Below are positions 26,001 through 38,786 of a DNA stretch of 64,000 bases, piece after piece; positions within the stretch are counted from its first letter, which is position 1; the number at the start of each line of letters is the position of its first letter. The stretch is from Zonotrichia leucophrys gambelii (lineage: Eukaryota > Chordata > Aves > Passeriformes > Passerellidae): assembly GCF_028769735.1 (NCBI RefSeq), contig NC_088171.1, forward strand, positions 94,286,912 through 94,350,911. Direction: 5' to 3'. The notes beneath the pieces are model-generated. The model saw only the letters and a program-made list of their open reading frames with translations, did no database searches and had not been told where the DNA came from. Made by a program: the position numbers and the translations under genes.

Positions 26001-28285
26001 GCTAGGTAATAAAATGTCCTTGGTATAATTTGAGTCATTTCTCTTTGTGGTTCTATCATTAACCCTACAAGAGCCAGTGTCTGCATATTGGTGCACTGTC
26101 TTGTTAGTCTAGCCTTTCTGGTCCCCCAGAATTAAACTTATGCTAAGAGACTGCAAGATAAAAATGCAGGCACAGGGATGGTTAGGCCCCTGCAGTCACC
26201 AAGATGAATTAAATAATTTAAATTGACCTAGGGGCCTGTGTGTAGAATAATCCTCCACTTAGATGACCCAGTGATTCTTAACTCATTTCTAAGTCTGTAT
26301 CCAGTCAATGTGAAAGTGTTAATGTTCCTGTATCACAGTACACTGATTACACTTATCTTTTTCATACCCAATAACCAGAGACAATGATTATATTATTCAT
26401 AAGATATTTTTACCTGAAGTAATAAAGCATGCAGCTTTAGTTATTATTTCCTAATCTTTTTTTTTTTTTAACTGTACTTTTTTCTCCAGCCTCAGGGATA
26501 ACCCTACAATTTATATTAAAAAACATTCTTCCCTTGCACACCTTTCTTTTTTTATCTCTGTCTATGCAAAGCTGGTATAATTGTATCAGCAATGTGTTTA
26601 TGTGAACATTCTTGTATCTTTCAGGGGATACTACCCCTGCAGGGCTAAAAAAATATTTCCTTTTTAAATTGAAAAATAAAACTGGAAAGGGTTAATGTGG
26701 GAGAAAGAGGTTTATATCAGCACGTCTTGTCCTACCTTAATCAGGTAATACACAAGGCAAAAAGTCTGACATGTCCACAAACAGTTACTGCGCTGTCTGC
26801 CATATGCTGCCCCGGTGTTCCAGATGGACGGAGAATCTGTGAAAGTCATGTTTCATGAGCATTCCCTTCAGGCTCCCAGGAACCTCCAGGACACAGCTGG
26901 AGAGATGTATGCACACACCAGTGTGGCAGCGTGGGGGTGTGTGTGTGTGAGAGAGAGAGAGCAAAGATGTTTGCTAGGCTGCGAGGCTGGTTCTAAATAA
27001 TTGTGAGAGAACTAAAGGGCAGGGGGGAGAGATGTGGAAATCTTGTATTTGACTTCACATGGCATGCCAAAAATTTTCCAAGTGGGATTTCCAGAACTCG
27101 TTTGTTCTCAAATATGTGAGACTTTATTTCATTTCCAGGAGTGACACCACATATTATGCTACAGAAAGATGGAACAAATGTACAGGGAAGCAATGAATGG
27201 GTCTAATCCCTGCCCCAAATAATCAGACAGGAAAATTGTTTTCATGCATCTTTGCTCTCTAGTGTTCTTTGTAGTAACTTCTGACCCAAAAACTGAATGA
27301 AGCTCCCAATCTTCCTGCAAGACCATTAACAAAATTTGTATTTACACTTAAATAGCACCATCCCAGTGTTTGTCTCTTCTGGGACTTGCAATTGTATTAT
27401 AATGTCCTAATTATTGTTCACTGCAGGAGGATTTTTATCAGGCCACAGGTATTTGAATATAAGTTGTCCCTAACATGACTGCTAGGAGTTGTTTGTTCTA
27501 CTGAAATCTAAGCATGAATGAGTTGGAGTTAGTCAAAACATGGCTAGACACCTGACCATTTATGTGCTTAACCCTGGGAACATGTGGCAAAGAGCTTGAA
27601 CCAGGCTTTGAGGCACCCCACACTTCTTTAAATGCTATAACTGTCCTCTCTGCTCACCCTGCACACGCCCTAAGGATGTCTGCTTTTTCTTTTTCCTTCC
27701 TGTACATGAGCACTTGGAGTCCATCTTCACCTTCCAACAGGAGGGCACAAGTAAGAGGAAGGTGTGCTCCTCCATCTGCCTTCCTCTTCCAGCTGTGCTG
27801 CAGGACAACCAAGGGAAACCCCAGTGAAATGAAACCCAGGCCTGATCCTAGATAGCCCTACACATAAACGAGGGAGCACTCAGTTGCTGCTGTACGTAAC
27901 CTTGTTTTTATGAATCAGGCTGCCTCCCATTTTCACTGCAGGTCTGAAGTTATGGGTTGAGAGCTACCTGTAGGAAGCTGTTGATATGGTAGTAAAAATT
28001 GTCCTCTTTTGATTTAAACTTACAGTTATTTCCTATGATGAACTCGAGTCACAAAATTTTCTGGAAAATAGTGAACCCCTTTGATAGCCATGACCTTACA
28101 TTAAACTTTATCTAATTGAAATTTCAGGGCAAAAAATAGCCTTTTTTTCCCCAAAATTTCCCAGCTATCTACCAAAACATAGAAAAGCATGCAGCTGTTG
28201 ACTGAGCCAGGGTCAGCTCTTACCATTCTATACATAGTCTGGTCTTTTCCAGAAATGATAATGTTTTTACAGGTGATAACCTAAA
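23065..28285. other. Non-coding DNA
   Basis: Unique AT-rich DNA. The low-complexity items are a T-run near 24268-24280, a T-run near 26457-26469 and a GT/GA microsatellite at 26937-26962. No gene is recognised. Confidence 0.5.
26937..26962. repeat. Compound (GT)n(GA)n microsatellite
   Basis: GTGTGTGTGTGTG runs directly into AGAGAGAGAGAG. It is short and uninterrupted. Confidence 0.85.
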
Positions 28286-28289
28286 GGCA

Positions 28290-28440
28290 AAACAGAACGT
28301 AAGTTTTTTGTATTACGCAGATAACCAGTGATGTTTGTGAGGTTATGTCCTACATGGGTGGCCTGATTGACCACAGCAAGTTCCTGTATAAACTCCAGGG
28401 ATAAAAAAGTGAAACCCTCCCCTGGAAGATAGTTGTTGCT
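28290..28440. promoter_or_regulatory. Candidate conserved non-coding element
   Basis: A non-repetitive block of mixed composition around GTGATGTTTGTGAGGTTATG and GGCCTGATTGACCACAGC. I judge it by texture only, and no conservation data are available. Confidence 0.2.
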
Positions 28441-28859
28441 TTTCCAAATTAAGAAATAGAATAAATCTCTTTAAATACATCACTTATAGCAGCCACCTGC
28501 AATTTCTGTCATGCTGGGATACTCACAAAGCTCTTATTCATGGGCAGAAGGTGACTCTTGACTTTTTAGGTAAAAATGCTTCCTTGCACAGAGAATTTGT
28601 ATATTTTTGCTTGGCAGAGCGTCCACACATCCAAATTTGCACCAGAAGTAGTGAGGTTTTACTCAGTTTTTAGGCAGCACTGGAGAGCCCCGTGCATCCT
28701 GAGACTGACCTTCCTTTGCTGGGGGTGTGGTGCTGGTGGCAATGGCAGCTCATGGAGGGCTTCTCACTTTCCATGAGGGAAACAGCCCAAAGTTGAGAAG
28801 GAAAAACACCCCAAAAAAGCTCTAGTTCAGGGCTGGAATAGCAGGTAGCAGAAAAAAGC

Positions 28860-29250
28860 TATACCAATGGGGCAGAGGTTGGTGAGAGAGCACTGCATGT
28901 TTTGGGTGCCAGGGTCCCAAGGGCATCCACAGCTCCTCACCTGCCATGGCCCAGGACGCCATCCCAACCTTCAGAGCTGTCATCCCCTGTTCCAGTGGTG
29001 CTGCACCAGGGCCAGTCTTCAGGTCCCCACAGCCTGACCCTGCCTGGCCATGGACCTTAAGCTTGGTCTAGACCTGCATTTTCCCAGTATCCTGGTGCCC
29101 AGGAATGGGACTGCCTTGGTGTCGCTGGCTTCCCAGTTCCTATATGGGGGGGTAGGATGGGTCCTGGCTCCCAGAACCCACCCTTAAAGACCCCCATGAG
29201 AATCCCCCACTGTCCTGGCCACAGGGAGCCCTGATCTCCCCCATACACAT
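28860..29250. other. GC-rich patch
   Basis: About 390 bases of clearly elevated G+C with CCTGGC, CCCCAC and TGCCTGG runs, set in AT-rich DNA. The frames through it are interrupted and have no domain I recognise. CpG is sparse, so it is not a promoter island. It may be an old GC-rich repeat. Confidence 0.35.
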
Positions 29251-29413
29251 GCCTGGATTAATTTGTCCTTAATTCTGTACAAAATCAACATATGCTCTAG
29301 TGCAGATATTACCAGCTGACATAGGAATGGAAAGGTAATATCCTGGCCGTTTCTTTCTGTAACTTGATCATATTGGCAGGGATATTATTTTAAGACTAGA
29401 AAAAAGGTCTCAG

Positions 29414-29429
29414 AAAAAAAAAAAAAAAA
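29414..29429. repeat. Poly-A run
   Basis: Sixteen A residues. No SINE or LINE body precedes it that I can recognise, so it is listed only as a homopolymer. Confidence 0.8.
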
Positions 29430-29439
29430 CTTAATGCAA

Positions 29440-29700
29440 TCTTCCATTCATTGTCATCAGAGAAGAAAAGGCCTTGGCCTCATCCCCAGCAAGCTTTGCC
29501 CCCATAAGGCATTGTAGCCTCTGCCTTCCTTCTCTCCTTCCAGGGCCATAAATTAATATCTCATCATTGACCATAATATGCCCTGTAACTCTGTTTATTA
29601 TTACTGCGTATTTTAGACAGGTGGTAAGTATTGGCACTTTTTATTATGCTGATAAACAATGTCGGACTGCCAGGTGAAATCTGTTGTCAGAGTGATTTCT
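29440..29700. promoter_or_regulatory. Candidate conserved non-coding element
   Basis: A mixed-composition block with ATTAATAT, TTTATTATTACTG and an ACAGGTGGT E-box. It resembles enhancer-like conserved DNA in texture. Inference only. Confidence 0.2.
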
Positions 29701-30894
29701 CACTTCCCTGTAGCCTCCCATGGATTTCTGCCTGGGCTAAGGGAGTGCAGAGCCCCGGTGAGCAGCACCCCCTCTCCTGTGGGGATCAGCCAACTGCTGC
29801 CACTCCTTCCCACTGCACGCTTTCAAGGGACATAAAGCCATAAACACACACAGCTCTTAGGAAACCAGGCTCGAACACAAGTGCCTTCTCTCACTTCCAA
29901 TGCTCGTTTCCCTCGTGGTTGCTGCTCTCTCAGACCCATTCCTTTTTGCTGTGCAGCAGCATTGGAGGTCCTGCCCTCCTGAACTGCTGTTGTTCCTGAG
30001 ATCTGGAGTGGGAGCCTGGCGTGGGGTGACCAGGAGATGTGGATATATTTGGCTATTTATTGAAAAATCCTTAGGCACACTTACCCACTGCTACTTACAT
30101 GATGCCGCCTGGCATGTTTCAGGTTCACACATAGTGCCCACACGTACGTGATCTTGCCTCAAAATATCAGAGCCTTTCTCGACTGCCTTTCAATCTCTCC
30201 TCTTGCAGCATTGCATCTAGTTACCAACTCTGCTTCTCAGACACCTCGCAGCGTGTCACAGAAGGTGTGTGTGTGTGTCTGTGCAGTGCATCCCTCTGGA
30301 GGGCTGTGGGGACGTACCTGAGTGAGGTGCAGACACCTGGGAGAAAATTCACCTTGATAGTGCTGGTGGCACTAATGCTGTTAGGCTGCTCCCAGTACAT
30401 AAATTAGCTTGGCTATGTTTCCATTGTGTATGCAAGTGTACAGCATCCTGTCTGGCACAAACAGCAGCCATTTTTCCTCTGCAACCCTCTTGTTCAGCTC
30501 AGGGATGAATGTAAAGAATTTTAGGCAGTTTATTTATAGATCCATTTTTTCCCCCACACATGCAAACCCTAGGCACTAAGTAAGAAAACATAAAAAGAAT
30601 ATTGGGTTTTAACTTTATTTAAATGCTCAAATATTAGCAAAATTCAAGGATCTTGGTTGTCAATACCTCTTTGTTCATATGATGTCTTTGTGCATATACA
30701 GCCACTCATTACTGAAATGTGCCTTTTTTCCTTGCCTTTACAGACTGAATCCAAGTTCTCTAATCAAAAGGGCTGTGGGTGGGGTGCAGTCAATAAGTTA
30801 AAAGGTCATAGGAAGGAAATGCTGGTATATGATAACTGACTTTTGTTTTGACTTATTTTAATGAGACTAATTTTGATTTTTGAGAATCACCTGG

Positions 30895-31104
30895 TCCTCT
30901 CCTCTCCTCTCCTCTCCTCTCCTCTCCTCTCCTCTCCTCTCCTCTCCTCTCCTCTCCTCTCCTCTCCTCTCCTCTCCTCTCCTCTCCTCTCCTCTCCTCT
31001 CCTCTCCTCTCCTCTCCTCTCCTCTCCTCTCCTCTCCTCTCCTCTCCTCTCCTCTCCTCTCCTCTCCTCTCCTCTCCTCTCCTCTCCTCTCCTCTCCTCT
31101 CCTC
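30895..31104. repeat. (TCCTC)n microsatellite, 42 perfect copies
   Basis: The tract is exactly 210 bp, counted as 42 uninterrupted TCCTC units. CTGG lies on both sides (30891-30894 and 31105-31108). The plus strand is pure pyrimidine and the minus strand pure purine. The unit contains no stop codon in any frame, so long artificial frames run through it, with Ser-Ser-Pro-Leu-Leu repeats on one strand and Arg-Arg-Gly-Glu-Glu on the other. These are not genes. The lack of any interruption points to recent expansion and probable length polymorphism. Polypurine-polypyrimidine mirror tracts of this kind can adopt triplex DNA. Confidence 0.98.
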
Positions 31105-31164
31105 CTGGTAAAGTTATGGGGAAGAATAATCTGACAGGTATTAAAGAACTTCCTCATTAGGAGG

Positions 31165-31478
31165 AGTGGAAGGGCAGGTAGAGTTCTCTTCTCTCTTGTG
31201 ACCAGAACAGGAGCCAAGGGAATGGCCTGAAGTTGTGTCAGGGGAGGGTTAGGCTGGATAGTAGAAAAAGGTTCTTCCGCCAGAGGGTGGTTGGGCACTA
31301 GAACAGGCTCCCCAGACAACTGGTAACAGCACCAAGCCTGACAGGGCTCAAGAAGGACTTGGACAATCCTCTCAGGAACATGGTAAAATTCTTGGGGATG
31401 GTCCTGAGCAGAACTAAGAGTTCTAAGAGACTTGATGATCCTTGTGGGTCCCTTCCAATTCAGAATATTCTGTAATTT
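31165..31478 (+). mobile_element. CR1 LINE, 5'-truncated 3' end, plus strand
   Basis: In CR1 order I see TGTGACCAGAACAGGAGCCA, GGAATGGCCTGAAGTTGTGT, GTTAGGCTGGATA, TTCTTCCGCCAGAGGGTGGT, GGGCACTAGAACAGGCTCCC, TCAAGAAGGACTTGGA, then CTTGATGATCCTTGTGGGTC and CCCTTCCAATTCAGAATATTCTGTAA at the 3' end. This is the C-terminal and 3' UTR part of CR1, truncated at the 5' side. It begins within about 60-70 bp of the TCCTC array, and the few tens of bases between them could be more of the element. No functional reverse transcriptase remains. Confidence 0.9.
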
Positions 31479-31479
31479 T

Positions 31480-34400
31480 GAGTTAAAATTTGTTGTAGAT
31501 AGAATTTAATGTTGATTTTATCTGCTTTGTGTATTTTTTGTGGCATTTCAGATTTCTTTAATTAAATACTCCATCTACTGTCACTATTCAGGTGGGCAAA
31601 GGAGTATGTACTCCAAAGAAAGCAGGATGTAGGATCTAAAGTCACAGCATCTTTTTCCTTTCCCATAGGCTGTGGCTGTGAAGACTGTGGGGTGTCACAG
31701 AGCCAGTGTCTCCATGGTGTTGAATGGGACACTTAATTCGCAGGTCACCTTGCCTGGTTGGAAGAGAGAGGACTCCCTTTACTAGTCACCCATACCATTC
31801 ACTTCTGTTTCAGTGGCTATGGCTCTGGTAGCTATTGAGTTTATAAGAGCCAGTACTTTGGATAATAAAAGTTAGCAACTTGCCAAGTGAAATACTGAGC
31901 AAGGGTTGACACAGTACAGTGGCTGATGTGGTTTCCTGTCCTAGGTGCACTTCCTTCATTTGTGCTGCACAAGTGACCCTGAATGAAATGAGGAATCAAA
32001 GGCATGGCAGCAGGTTTGGAATAGAATATTATCATGAAATCTTTTAGTAAAGATTTTCTGGGTCTGAAAACCTCTGTCCAGAGGCGAAGCTCCATATACT
32101 GCTTTCCAGAGACAATTAAGTACAATAGTAATCTCAAAAGTTTGCAAAAAATTGTGGGACCCCTATGTCATATAATATTCTATTTAAAAACCTAGAAGTA
32201 AGTTTCAATACTAACTCTTAGTCTTTTCATTGCTGGGGGAGTTCTGCATTGTGCTCCATCTGGACAGGCTGCATGCTTTGGGGAGAAGGATGAACTGATC
32301 TGGGCTACAATGATGTCACCTCCTAGCACTTGTCCAGTGGTACTATGGGGACATTCTGGTGAGGGATGCAGTACCCTGAATGTGAAATTCACTGATAACT
32401 GGGTGGCTAAAAGCTAGATCTGGATTTTTATGCCAGGGGCCATCTCTATTTAAAATGCAAGATAAATTAATCTCCTCCCCCAACATTATCAGAGTCCCGC
32501 AGATGGTGTTATTATAAATAAGTTCTGTTTATCTAAAAGTATTAGCATTTAACTCTAGGAGGAATGGTTGTTGTCATGTGTGGTTCAGATCTTTATAGAT
32601 GTTAGAGGTTTCTTTTGCCTCCAGCAAGATGAATATAAAAAAAAAAAAAAAAAGAAAATACATATAAAATACATATAGTTGTTTTCCAGGAATACACACC
32701 CTCTTGTAGGCTCTTATTTGTGAATGTTTAGCTGAGTAACTGAAAGTCAAGGAAGGAAAAAGTGAAAAAGTGTTAATCAAAAGTGTGCAAATAGCATCCA
32801 TGGAAGTAATTTTAGCTAAAGCTACCACAGTGATGCTCATTATCATAGGTAGATAATTAAAACTGGAGAAAAAGAATGATCTTGTTGCATAGGAAAAAAA
32901 GGGTTAAGAAATAATTTTAAGTATGGAAGTTAGGATAGGTAGTTTGGGTGAAGATGGGGTTGGTAATGAAAAACCTCCTGAAAAAAACAAGCTACAATCA
33001 ATTTTTAGACACTTCTGTAAAGAAAATGAGGTAATCCAATCAAGGAATGCAAACAGAGCTATTTGGTTAGATGACCAATTACACTGGGGCAACAGTGACT
33101 CATTAATATTTGTGCCATATGTTTATGAAGAATCCAAGAGCTACATTAAGCAAACTTGAAGTAACTGGGACTTTACAGGTAACTCATGGAGAAAAAAAAG
33201 AGAGGCCTAGAGAATTGATTAACTTTATTCACTGGGAATAGTATGCCCCTTTTTCTGAACAAAGTCACACTCAATGTCCTTGCCCTACTGTATTACTGAT
33301 GGGCTTTGTGTGTATATTTTGCCTTGAATAATTTTGGATAACTGAGGTTGGTGAGCTTTCTGTTTTCCCTGAAACATAGTCTGTGTTCCTTAAATGAAAA
33401 GGAATGAAAAGCTCTTTACATTTATGCAGTCATTAATTAACCTGCAACAACTTAGAGGCACCAGGGGACTGAGTGTGTTAAAAATAGACATCAAAGTCAA
33501 TGACAACTTTGACTAACTTTTCTGGTTTTTTGTCACTTAAGCACTTAACTGTATTTAACTGAACTGGCTACCTGAAATCATAATGATGCAGTATCATATA
33601 TTTAGACTGTCAAGGTTTTCATTGGTCATGTGCTTCTTGCTCTCTTATCCCACATCATATCTAATACCCTGTGGTGTTCTGCTACTTCAGGTCTCAAAAT
33701 TCTGAGAATCCATTGTTTCCTGTGTTGGTCAGTGGCTCAGGGATAGGAAAACTGGTTTCTTTTCTATTTATTAAAAAAGGTTGTTTCCTTCCCCTTTGGA
33801 AATGAAAGTGCTGAACTGGAGAAATTGAAGTTCAAACCATGCTCAGGGGTCATGATATTTGACATAGTCATATAGTCTGGTGTTCAGAGGGACAGAGTCA
33901 TGGGTGACTCGTGGGTGTAGAGAGCTTTTTAGAAAAGGAAAATTTCCTAGTAGTGATAATCCAAGGTCAAATGTTGGAAGTTGAAAGTACAAGCCAGAAA
34001 GTAATTCTGTTTCAGGGTTTTATACTTTCATTTTTCTACCATCATAACGTGGGGCAGGGAAGAATCTGTGTGACTAACTGTCCTTGTAGATACTTATATA
34101 TGAGTTGTTAAACCTCATAGCTCTTCTTTGATGCTACAGAGATCTTCATTAATTGTATTGATTCTTGGCTATTTTTGTATTGTATGCAAAATCAGCTCTT
34201 TTGATAATGTGAAAGCACTTTGAGCTTAGCTTTAGCCTAAGACCTACTAGGACTCACATGCTGTATTCTGTAACTAGGATTTAATATGCTAGGGATTCTT
34301 TTACTAGATTATTCTGCTCAGAAATTATAATATGGAGGTTATTATTCTTTTAGCTTAATTAATGTAAGCTATTTAGAGTGGCAAACTAGAGTGTGGTAGA

Positions 34401-36900
34401 CTCAAACTCTGGTGAAGAAGTTACTTGAGGCTTGATTTCTTATTTGCTTCTTTGAAATCCAGGGAATGCTACATGGATCTGAAACTCCAGGACAGAGAAA
34501 TGCTAAGCTTTAGTTATACAGACAAGTCTCTAAATCTGTCTGAGGAGCAGATCTTATGCCAGTTCTTTTGTTTGTAAGCACAATTCACCTGAGCTGTCTA
34601 AGGCTTTTTTTTGGGGACCATGCCATTTTCTTTGAATTCCACCTGTAGCTGATTGCTGGCACCTGACCCATGGCTGGCATTTCCATTAGGTGCCAAGGTT
34701 AATGACAAAAATAGCAAAGACAAAATTTACGTGCTAAATCTAAATAATTTTGTGAATCTAGTTCATTTGGGGTTTTGCCTAGAATTAATGAATACAACAG
34801 AAGTCTTCAATGGGTTTCATAGATGTTTTTATTACTTCCCCCCACCTTCTACTATGGACTCTCTCAATTCTAAAAAATTTCACAGCGTAACAGACTTTAC
34901 TCCCAGGAAAAGTTTTCAGGGAATCAATCTACATTTTGGCTTCTTCTTAAAGTGAAAAAATGCATCACCATACTTAGACTCCTGTATCCTCATTCCAGCC
35001 TCATGACTGTAATGTTTTTCCTATGGCAAAGAATAATGCTTTAGTGTTGACACACTTCAATCCACAAGATGTCAGCTGTTAGGATTTTATACAAAGTGAG
35101 ATCATGCTCTTTCAGGCCTGTTTGTGAGTCAGCTGAAAGGACTCTGCAGGGCTGGTGGGGAGGGCCTTATTTTCATTCTGCAGCAAAGTTGTTTTCTTCC
35201 TAATTATGACAGCGGAAAATTTTACTTTGTCTTCATTGTTGCAAAGTAGAGGACAGGAAAAGAGAAACTTGATTAGAACCTCCTATGTGCAATGTTTTGG
35301 TCCTGACTAGTCTGCCAAGTAAGAAGCAAATGGTAATTTTTTTCTTTTAAATGTGTCTTAATTTCTTTAATGTTTCTGCAAAACAGTGGAAGCTGAAGGA
35401 AAAAAGATGAGCCACCAACAAATAATGGAATTTTACCATTGTTCATAAAGAACAATATATTGATTGATTATTTTTGGTTTGTATAAAAACTCTAGCAATA
35501 GAAGTAGTGGGGGTGGATCTGAAACTTCAGACACAACAGCACATCATTATAAAGTACAGAGACTTTAATAGCCCAGTGTCTGAAAAAGCACTCCAACACA
35601 AAATTCCATAGTGCCTTGGTCTGCCTCCATAGCCTCCTTGAGAAAAGCCAAGAAAAACAGCAAGGTTTTGTGGCATGGCTTGAAGGTCAATAAATCTTGG
35701 CTCTGCTAAACCAAGGAGGGAAATAAAAAAGCCTGGAACCAAAAGCCCCTCATATAAACTGTCTTATAGCTGAGCCTACTCTCAGGTAATTCAGGGCTCT
35801 GTCAGTCAGGACAATCCAATGGATGGATCTCTAGGAGGAGACGGATCCAAATTATTTAGGGGTTCAAAGCCAGTACTCAGACCAGTTCTGCTAGGTGGGA
35901 GGTGGCACTGACAGGCAGGCAGGAGGCCTGAGTGTGGCTGAGCAGGGAGGCAGAATGGCCACAGGGACAGGGTCAGAGAGAGCAGTGGCAGCACCTCGGT
36001 GCGGAGCTGCCCCAGGAGTTAGTGCTGGCTGTGATCAGCACGGGGGATTGGGAACACAGTGCTTTGGTCAGCAAAGCTGTGGTCCCCAAGGGTTTCTGGG
36101 CAGTGAGACAGGCACTGCTGGTCAGGAGGGCTCTCAGAATGCAGAACAGACTAATGAAAGACGCATAAAGTGTGTTGGGTCAGCTGTGTGCTCCCTGGAT
36201 CGCACACATGCAGCCCAAATCATCTCTCTTAGACAAGATTCCTATTTACACAGCATGTAAAAGTGGAGATGGCAGAAATCTGTGTAGGACAGGGCAAAAT
36301 GTGACTTCTCAAGGTGGGAGAGGATTCATCATTTTCTAGTGATTTACTAGTGTTGTTGGAGCGGTAGTAGGCAAAACTGCTTGAGCACTTCTATCTGCTT
36401 TCCTAGGGGTTTTGAGATCCTGGAGCACTTCTGAGCTCCAGGCTGGTGGCAAGGTCTGTTCTGCTGTGTTTACAATGAACTCTTTCTTGCACACGTGGTA
36501 TTTTCTCCCAAACCAACACATCACCTCAGATGGGATCAGGTTTTTTTGTGAGACCTGTTGGGGAGGAGTGCACATTTAGAACAGCTGCAAATGAACTACA
36601 TGCTAGCTGGAAATGGTCAGGCAACAGTCCAAGCTAACATTAGAACAACAGAGAGGGTGAAACAAAGTGCCTATTTTTTTGCTGAATCAATAACTCTGTC
36701 CAGGTTAACTTCAAGGTGTTGCTTACTTCATTGCTGTGCATCACATAATTAATTTTTTCTGCATTTGGAGATCCAATTTGTGTAGCAGGCTTCCCACTGA
36801 GGCTTCACCTAGGTTTTAGTTTAATTTAACTAGAGAGGGTTGATGTTTTTCCTGTGTGTTTATTTCTCCTCCCTGTGCTTCTAAATCTAACTCCTCATTG
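31480..36900. other. Non-coding DNA
   Basis: Unique DNA with a poly-A run at 32637-32653 and a GC-rich piece at 35890-36180. The open frames of about 80-120 codons in that piece have no recognisable domain and occur in overlapping phases. Confidence 0.5.
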
Positions 36901-36911
36901 GGAAAACAAGG

Positions 36912-37150
36912 AAGCATTGTGGTTAAAGCCTAATGGAGAAGCTGGCTCTGGAAAGCTGTATTCTCACCCCCGGAGAAATCTTGGAAATGGTGCAAGCCTA
37001 TGGTAACTAATGCTGCCTTTGCAATGATAAATTTGTTCCTTCATTTGCAAGCAAAATTCATGCACATTGCTAGGTCTTGATGACCTGTGGTCTTTGTTGT
37101 TTTTTTTTTTTCTTTTTTCTGCATCAGTTTCCCCCATTTGCCTGACACTG
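36912..37150 (+). repeat. Possible MIR-like SINE, interrupted
   Basis: A head-like segment, AGCATTGTGGTTAAAGC followed by GCTGGCTCTGGAAAGC, resembles the tRNA-derived start of MIR. About 200 bp on, TGATGACCTGTGG and CTGCATCAGTTTCCCCCATTTG resemble its core and tail. The distance is about 100 bp longer than in an intact copy and includes a poly-T run near 37098-37112. This is either an interrupted SINE or two unrelated resemblances. Confidence 0.35.
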
Positions 37151-38199
37151 AGTGAGTTTGGAAAGAAAGTAGGGTTTTTCAGGACTAAAGGAATCATGCA
37201 GTCACATCTCCAGCTTTTCTGTTTGACACAAACAAACAAGAAAGAGAAATCTATTATACGCTGCTCTGTATGGGAATGATTTGAGCTGCTCAGCAGCCTT
37301 TCTTTAAAACTCTGTCCTTAAAAAGGTAGGTAACTCCTTCTCCACTCCATCTCAAATTTCTAGCATAAAAGCTGGATTGAAAAGCCAAGGAACTGGAAAA
37401 TAAGGCAGATAGATGTGGCCAATACATTTTGCTGGAATAACTTTGCTAGCTGTCATGCCCCATGCTGTTGTATATGATTATTAGTTGCAAAATAGCATAG
37501 CTTGAATGTTATTACTGAACATTAAAGAACATTTCACTTCTAATTATGGAATAAAAAGAAGAGCTTGCAACATACCTACCAAACATTTGCTTTGCACACA
37601 TGAGAGTTTCCGTTTTTAAAACCTTTTTTATTTAAAAACCCCTGCAAACAGGCTACTTTCTTTTGCAGCTTCCTGGTACCTTGAAGCTGCCAGTGAGGAA
37701 AGAAAAAACCTTCACACCTTAAAGTCCACATTTAATTAAAATGCATTTCACTATTTTGAATAAAATACTGAAACTGAGCAAAGGGTCGAAATATTTTTTT
37801 AGCTTAATTAGAGACTTGGTGATTGAGGACCTGTAAAGAGCATTTTTTAAGATCATTTAGGACACTCTGGAAAGAGTATGGGGAGGAAGTTCCTCAGGTC
37901 AGTGGACCTGTCTTCTTTCTGTTGTAATCAGTTGCACCAAAAAAACTTCCACCAGTCTCGCATGAAATCTGGTCTTGATTTTGCCCACACTACCTCTATT
38001 GCAAGAGTTTTTCAAGCCTTATTCTGCTTTTTTAAAAGCAAGAAAGCAATTAATGGCAGTTCTGCAAATTGAATGACTTCAGTCTTTGGCACAGAGAATA
38101 TTGCATAAGGACTGTGAGTTATTAATGATAATATTAGCCTGTTACCTAAGACATCTTTACCAGTAGATCTTCAAGTTCTTTAAAAATGAAGCAACTGTC

Positions 38200-38342
38200 A
38201 GGGTCTCCATTTTCATATGGGGAATTAAAGCTTTGCAGAGTGAGATGATGTACTCAAGGTCATCTCAGTTAACTAATAGCATAGCTGGCATTAGAAAGCA
38301 AATCCCTATAGTTCCAGGCCATTCTGTTATCCAGCAGATCAC
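38200..38342 (-). repeat. MIR SINE fragment, minus orientation
   Basis: The plus strand reads as a diverged reverse complement of MIR in the correct order: TCCATTTTCATATGGGGAAT, CTTTGCAGAGTGAGATGATG, ACTCAAGGTCATCTCAGTTA, CTAATAGCATAGCTGGCATT, then AGTTCCAGGCC. These match the MIR blocks for 'ccattttacagatgagga', 'gcacagagaggttaag', 'cccaaggtcacacagcta' and 'gtggcagagc'. Spacing is preserved across about 140 bp. This is an old, inactive copy. Confidence 0.7.
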
Positions 38343-38786
38343 ACTGACTTCCCCTAGGGTTAGAAAGGATCTCTTGATTGGTGATAAAACAGTGTTAACT
38401 ACTGAGGCCAGGATTTTTGAAAGAACCTTGGGGCTTAAAATGCATGTCTCCCACACACAGCAGTGCAGGGGTGTCATGAGCTGACCCTGAAAATACTGAA
38501 ATATCCCATTGCATTTAATTTTATCTCTGAAAGACGCAAGCTGTAACAGCTCTGTCTCGCAGTCCCATTTTTATTAAATGTATATGCATAGGAGATGATG
38601 CTCTGCCCTGTTTTTGAGGCCATTCAATTAAGCTTATAATTAGAGATTTGCTGCTGCAGCAGAGAAAAAGATAGCTACAATACTGCTTCAGCTGAGCTCC
38701 ACTGAACTCAGAGCAACACAGACACAGCCAGAGATGATTCCTTCTGGAAACTGTTTACTGCCTGGATAGAGTAGTCCAAAGGTGGC

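Noticed and set aside
30861..31319. Long open frames with Ser-Ser-Pro-Leu-Leu or Arg-Arg-Gly-Glu-Glu repeats
   Set aside because: They are artefacts of translating a stop-free pentanucleotide microsatellite, present on both strands and in several frames.
33860..33910. Weak resemblance to the tRNA-like head of a MIR SINE
   Set aside because: Too short, and not followed by the MIR core.
35895..36260. 121-codon frame rich in Gly, Gln and Ala
   Set aside because: Compositional artefact of a GC-rich patch, overlapped by a second frame in another phase and without a recognisable domain.
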